From: Bacteroidales bacterium
GTDB lineage: Bacteria; Bacteroidota; Bacteroidia; Bacteroidales; JAAYJT01
DNA length: 46,377 bases
Assembly (NCBI GenBank): GCA_012522795.1
Contig: JAAYJT010000012.1
Span: 1-46,377, forward strand
Reading direction: 5' to 3'
Shown here: positions 44,968 through 46,377 of the stretch, piece after piece
Numbering within the stretch: position 1 is the first letter of the stretch
Layout of the letters: each line of letters starts with the position of its first letter
Notes under the pieces: model-generated
Databases searched by the model: none
Seen by the model: the letters and a program-made list of their open reading frames with translations, nothing else
What the model was told of the DNA's origin: nothing
Made by a program: the position numbers and the translations under genes

Positions 44968-45108
44968 ATCAGTGACTTTGGTATTAAAGCCATTCAGCAA
45001 TTTGACGAAAGTCATAAAGCATTTTTTGCTGTTAGTAACGTTCCCGGAACAGGCAACGTTGCCAATTTCAAGACTTTCAAGGTTTCCAGTTACACTAAGT
45101 TAATTTAG
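44968..45108 (+). pseudogene. Unidentified coding-like remnant
   Basis: A 46-codon open stretch between a TAA (44965) and a TAG (45106) reads ISDFGIKAIQQFDESHK, then AFFAVSNVPGTGNVANFK. It has no start codon and ordinary protein-like composition, so it looks like the 3' end of a lost gene. I cannot name the family. It lies between rodA and other broken genes. Confidence 0.3.
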
Positions 45109-45120
45109 AACTCTGTTCAT

Positions 45121-45498
45121 TTATTTACTTCCTTCACTCAGCAATGGCAAAATCATTGGCAAGTGGATTTTCCAGTCAATGAGCCAAACTGTCTTCCTGT
45201 TTTGTGCAATTCCGGGCTGCACCGTTACACAAAAGCGAAGCAGTGAATAGACTTCTTTGTTTACATCGTACAGCAATTTGCTTTGGTTGCTGGCAGTTTT
45301 GGTAAATTCGCAGATCGCCTTATAGGTCAGATTTTCATCATAACGATGCAGCAACCATTTCCGCAACAGTTCTGTTTCGATATTGCTGTTGTCTTCGCTT
45401 TATTCCCAATTACTGAGATATTCATATTGCAATTCTCTTTGCATTCTTGTCACTATACGGTTTTGGGTTTCTCGTTCTAATTTACCTACTGTGCTCAT
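45121..45498 (-). pseudogene. hsdR: Broken 5' part of type I restriction enzyme subunit R (hsdR)
   Basis: From the ATG at 45498 the minus strand reads MSTVGKLERETQNRIVTRMQ, then EYLSNWE and a TAA at 45402-45400, then SEDNSNIETELLRKWLL, LYDVNKEVYSLLRF and TVWLIDWK. This follows the N-terminus of HsdR of the EcoR124/HsdR type. At the T4 run 45168-45171 one base appears lost: the next frame continues PLANDFAIAE, as intact homologs do. Only about 125 of roughly 1000 residues remain; nuclease and helicase parts are gone. The ATG overlaps the stop of the upstream transposase remnant (ATGA), so the two were probably one operon. Confidence 0.82.
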
Positions 45499-45899
45499 GA
45501 TAATTTTTCTGATTTATAAAATTTATCATTCTTCCAATTAATTGGATTTTTCAATATGTATTCCTCGATACGGTGATATTCCGCCTCGTTGCGAATGATA
45601 TGATCGTGGTATCGGGATTGCCATTTAAAATCGGGGGCAATGATTTTGGATTGTATGGTAACACCAATTTTGTATCCGCGAATAATGGATCCTAAATTTT
45701 TTGATTGAGGGCCAAATTGGTTGTTGGGTGGTTGTGATTTTGTTATCCGTAGAGACGCAAAATTTTGCGTCTCTACGGATTGTGTTCCAACGTTTTGCGT
45801 ATCGGGCGTATCAACCAATTTATTGATGATAACAATACCATGGACGTGATTGGGCATTACCACGAATGCACCCAATTGAACAAATGGAAAATGGCACTT
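45495..45899 (-). pseudogene. 5'-truncated REP-associated tyrosine transposase (RAYT, Y1/IS200-like)
   Basis: The open stretch reads FPFVQLGAFVVMPNHVHGI, with the HUH motif N-H-V-H, then RGYKIGVT with the nucleophile Tyr, and RYHDHIIRNEAEYHRI with the usual ending EYILKNPINWKNDKF. Homology runs upstream past the first possible start codon (TTG 45875) to a TGA at 45902-45900; the N-terminal 60 or so residues expected in the family are missing. A perfect 36-bp palindrome is inserted in frame (45745-45780). RAYT proteins move REP palindromes. The C-terminus is intact and abuts the hsdR start. Confidence 0.82.
45745..45780. repeat. Perfect 36-bp palindrome inside the RAYT frame
   Basis: The half-site ATCCGTAGAGACGCAAAA is followed directly by its exact reverse complement. 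It adds 12 codons (SVETQNFASLRI) in frame, without a stop. Confidence 0.95.
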
Positions 45900-45949
45900 T
45901 CAGAAAATAGAATAATTTCTACTTTTTGGGATTAAAAACAGCTTTCAAC

Positions 45950-45990
45950 AATCTCTCTTTGGATAAAAATACCCAAAGGGAGATTTTTTT
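45950..45990. terminator. Hairpin with T run between broken genes
   Basis: A 13-bp stem (AATCTCTCTTTGG at 45950-45962 with CCAAAGGGAGATT at 45973-45985, one G-T pair) and a T7 run; a typical intrinsic terminator on the plus strand, now serving no intact gene in the window. Confidence 0.75.
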
Positions 45991-46112
45991 ATCCTAGAAA
46001 TCATGTGTGGAAGAATTTTTTTTGAAAAAAAGTTAGTTTTGGCAGGTTGCAGCCATAGTGGTTATAGCTCTTTAATAATAAAAAGCTGGCTCATCTTGAT
46101 GTTTTCTGTTCT

Positions 46113-46377
46113 TTAAGCTGCTATTTGCTTTTGCCCGAGCATCTATCTGCCTATCTCAATGGCACTGGAAGTATGAATGCCAAAAAATATCCAAAGCTTT
46201 TCATTGGCCTTTGTACGGGCTTTTATCTTACGTAGATGCTAATGCTCCTTGTCCTTTCCAAAGCTACCTTCCAGTCTTGTAGCCCATTCTTTGCGGATAA
46301 GCCCTTTGAGTTTATCTAGTTGCTTGCAGTCTTTTCTTTTAGGCCCTATGGGTTTAATGTCCGTTTTAATGTTTTCT
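46113..46377 (-). pseudogene. Degraded DDE-type transposase fragment (continues beyond window)
   Basis: The minus-strand frame from the right edge reads KQLDKLKGLIRKEWATRLEG, SFGKDKEH, then TAG (46241-46239), then LRKIKARTKANEKLWIFFGI with HTSSA and a second TAG (46145-46143), ending at TAA (46115-46113). RLEGSFG-x-x-KEH followed by LWIFFGIHT is typical of the C-terminal part of Bacteroidota insertion-sequence transposases; I cannot fix the IS family. Two in-frame stops mean it is inactive. No terminal inverted repeat was found. Confidence 0.72.

Noticed and set aside
44870-45103. 77-codon plus-strand frame overlapping the end of rodA
   Set aside because: It starts inside rodA and reads as low-complexity hydrophobic sequence; the other frame at 44968-45108 looks more protein-like.
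46003-46119. Short plus-strand frame starting MCGRIFFEKK, reminiscent of SRAP or glutamine-amidotransferase N-termini
   Set aside because: Only 38 codons, no further family motif, and it overlaps degraded mobile DNA; the MCGR start is probably chance.

Overview
The window is a piece of a Bacteroidota chromosome, probably an uncultured anaerobic or environmental Bacteroidales-like lineage (the rank below phylum is inference). Signs of this are a type IX secretion (T9SS) C-terminal sorting domain, GldD, a FISUMP lipoprotein, a TonB-dependent receptor with an N-terminal carboxypeptidase-like domain, the HU / 29-residue basic protein / RNase G block, weak or absent Shine-Dalgarno sequences, and repeated matches to the Bacteroidetes primary-sigma promoter (-33 TTTG, -7 TAnnTTTG). 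Base composition is AT-rich. I see no tRNA, rRNA, CRISPR array or riboswitch.

Layout. 1-7.46 kb: the 3' part of a giant modular secreted T9SS cargo protein, cut by the window edge, closed by a strong terminator. 7.5-7.9 kb: a cluster of REP-like hairpin repeats. 7.97-14.6 kb: housekeeping genes (mutS; an ECF sigma factor overlapping a glycosyltransferase; tgt; dusB). 14.9-18.1 kb: HU, a 29-residue bS22/mS38-like protein, RNase G and trpS. 18.3-22.1 kb: a three-gene biotin-dependent acyl-CoA carboxylase operon. 22.2-25.4 kb: an accessory patch with a RES/Xre toxin-antitoxin pair, a FISUMP lipoprotein and an AT-rich small protein with a HEPN-like motif. 25.5-31.7 kb: a secreted endonuclease/exonuclease/phosphatase-fold enzyme divergent from a TonB-dependent receptor plus a DUF5689-type lipoprotein, which together look like a surface acquisition system, possibly for nucleic acid or another phosphodiester. 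31.7-41.7 kb: gpmA, a polysaccharide deacetylase, priA, gldD, a BaiN-type flavoprotein, a NUDIX hydrolase, elbB, an SRAP/YedK protein, a LuxE-like acyl-protein synthetase and a small lipoprotein. 41.8-44.9 kb: the PBP2-RodA elongasome pair. 44.9-46.4 kb: a gene graveyard with a broken hsdR start, a 5'-truncated RAYT transposase carrying a perfect 36-bp palindrome in frame, and a transposase fragment with stop codons.

The most unusual signal is a non-coding element present twice, 15 kb apart: upstream of the RES/Xre operon (23239-23359, minus) and upstream of the NUDIX gene (37966-38187, plus). Each copy has an AAAATATAACAGACCAATT box, a spacer of 53-54 bp that is itself related in sequence, a 32-bp palindrome with arms ATTTACAAAA/TTTTGTAAAT, and a GTATAA tail, always pointing at the downstream gene. 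In the NUDIX copy the box is expanded to a 31-bp tandem repeat and the palindrome overlaps the -33 box of a good promoter. RES toxins consume NAD+ and many NUDIX enzymes hydrolyse ADP-ribose-type compounds, so a shared regulon is a testable idea; a mobile promoter-bearing repeat is the main alternative.
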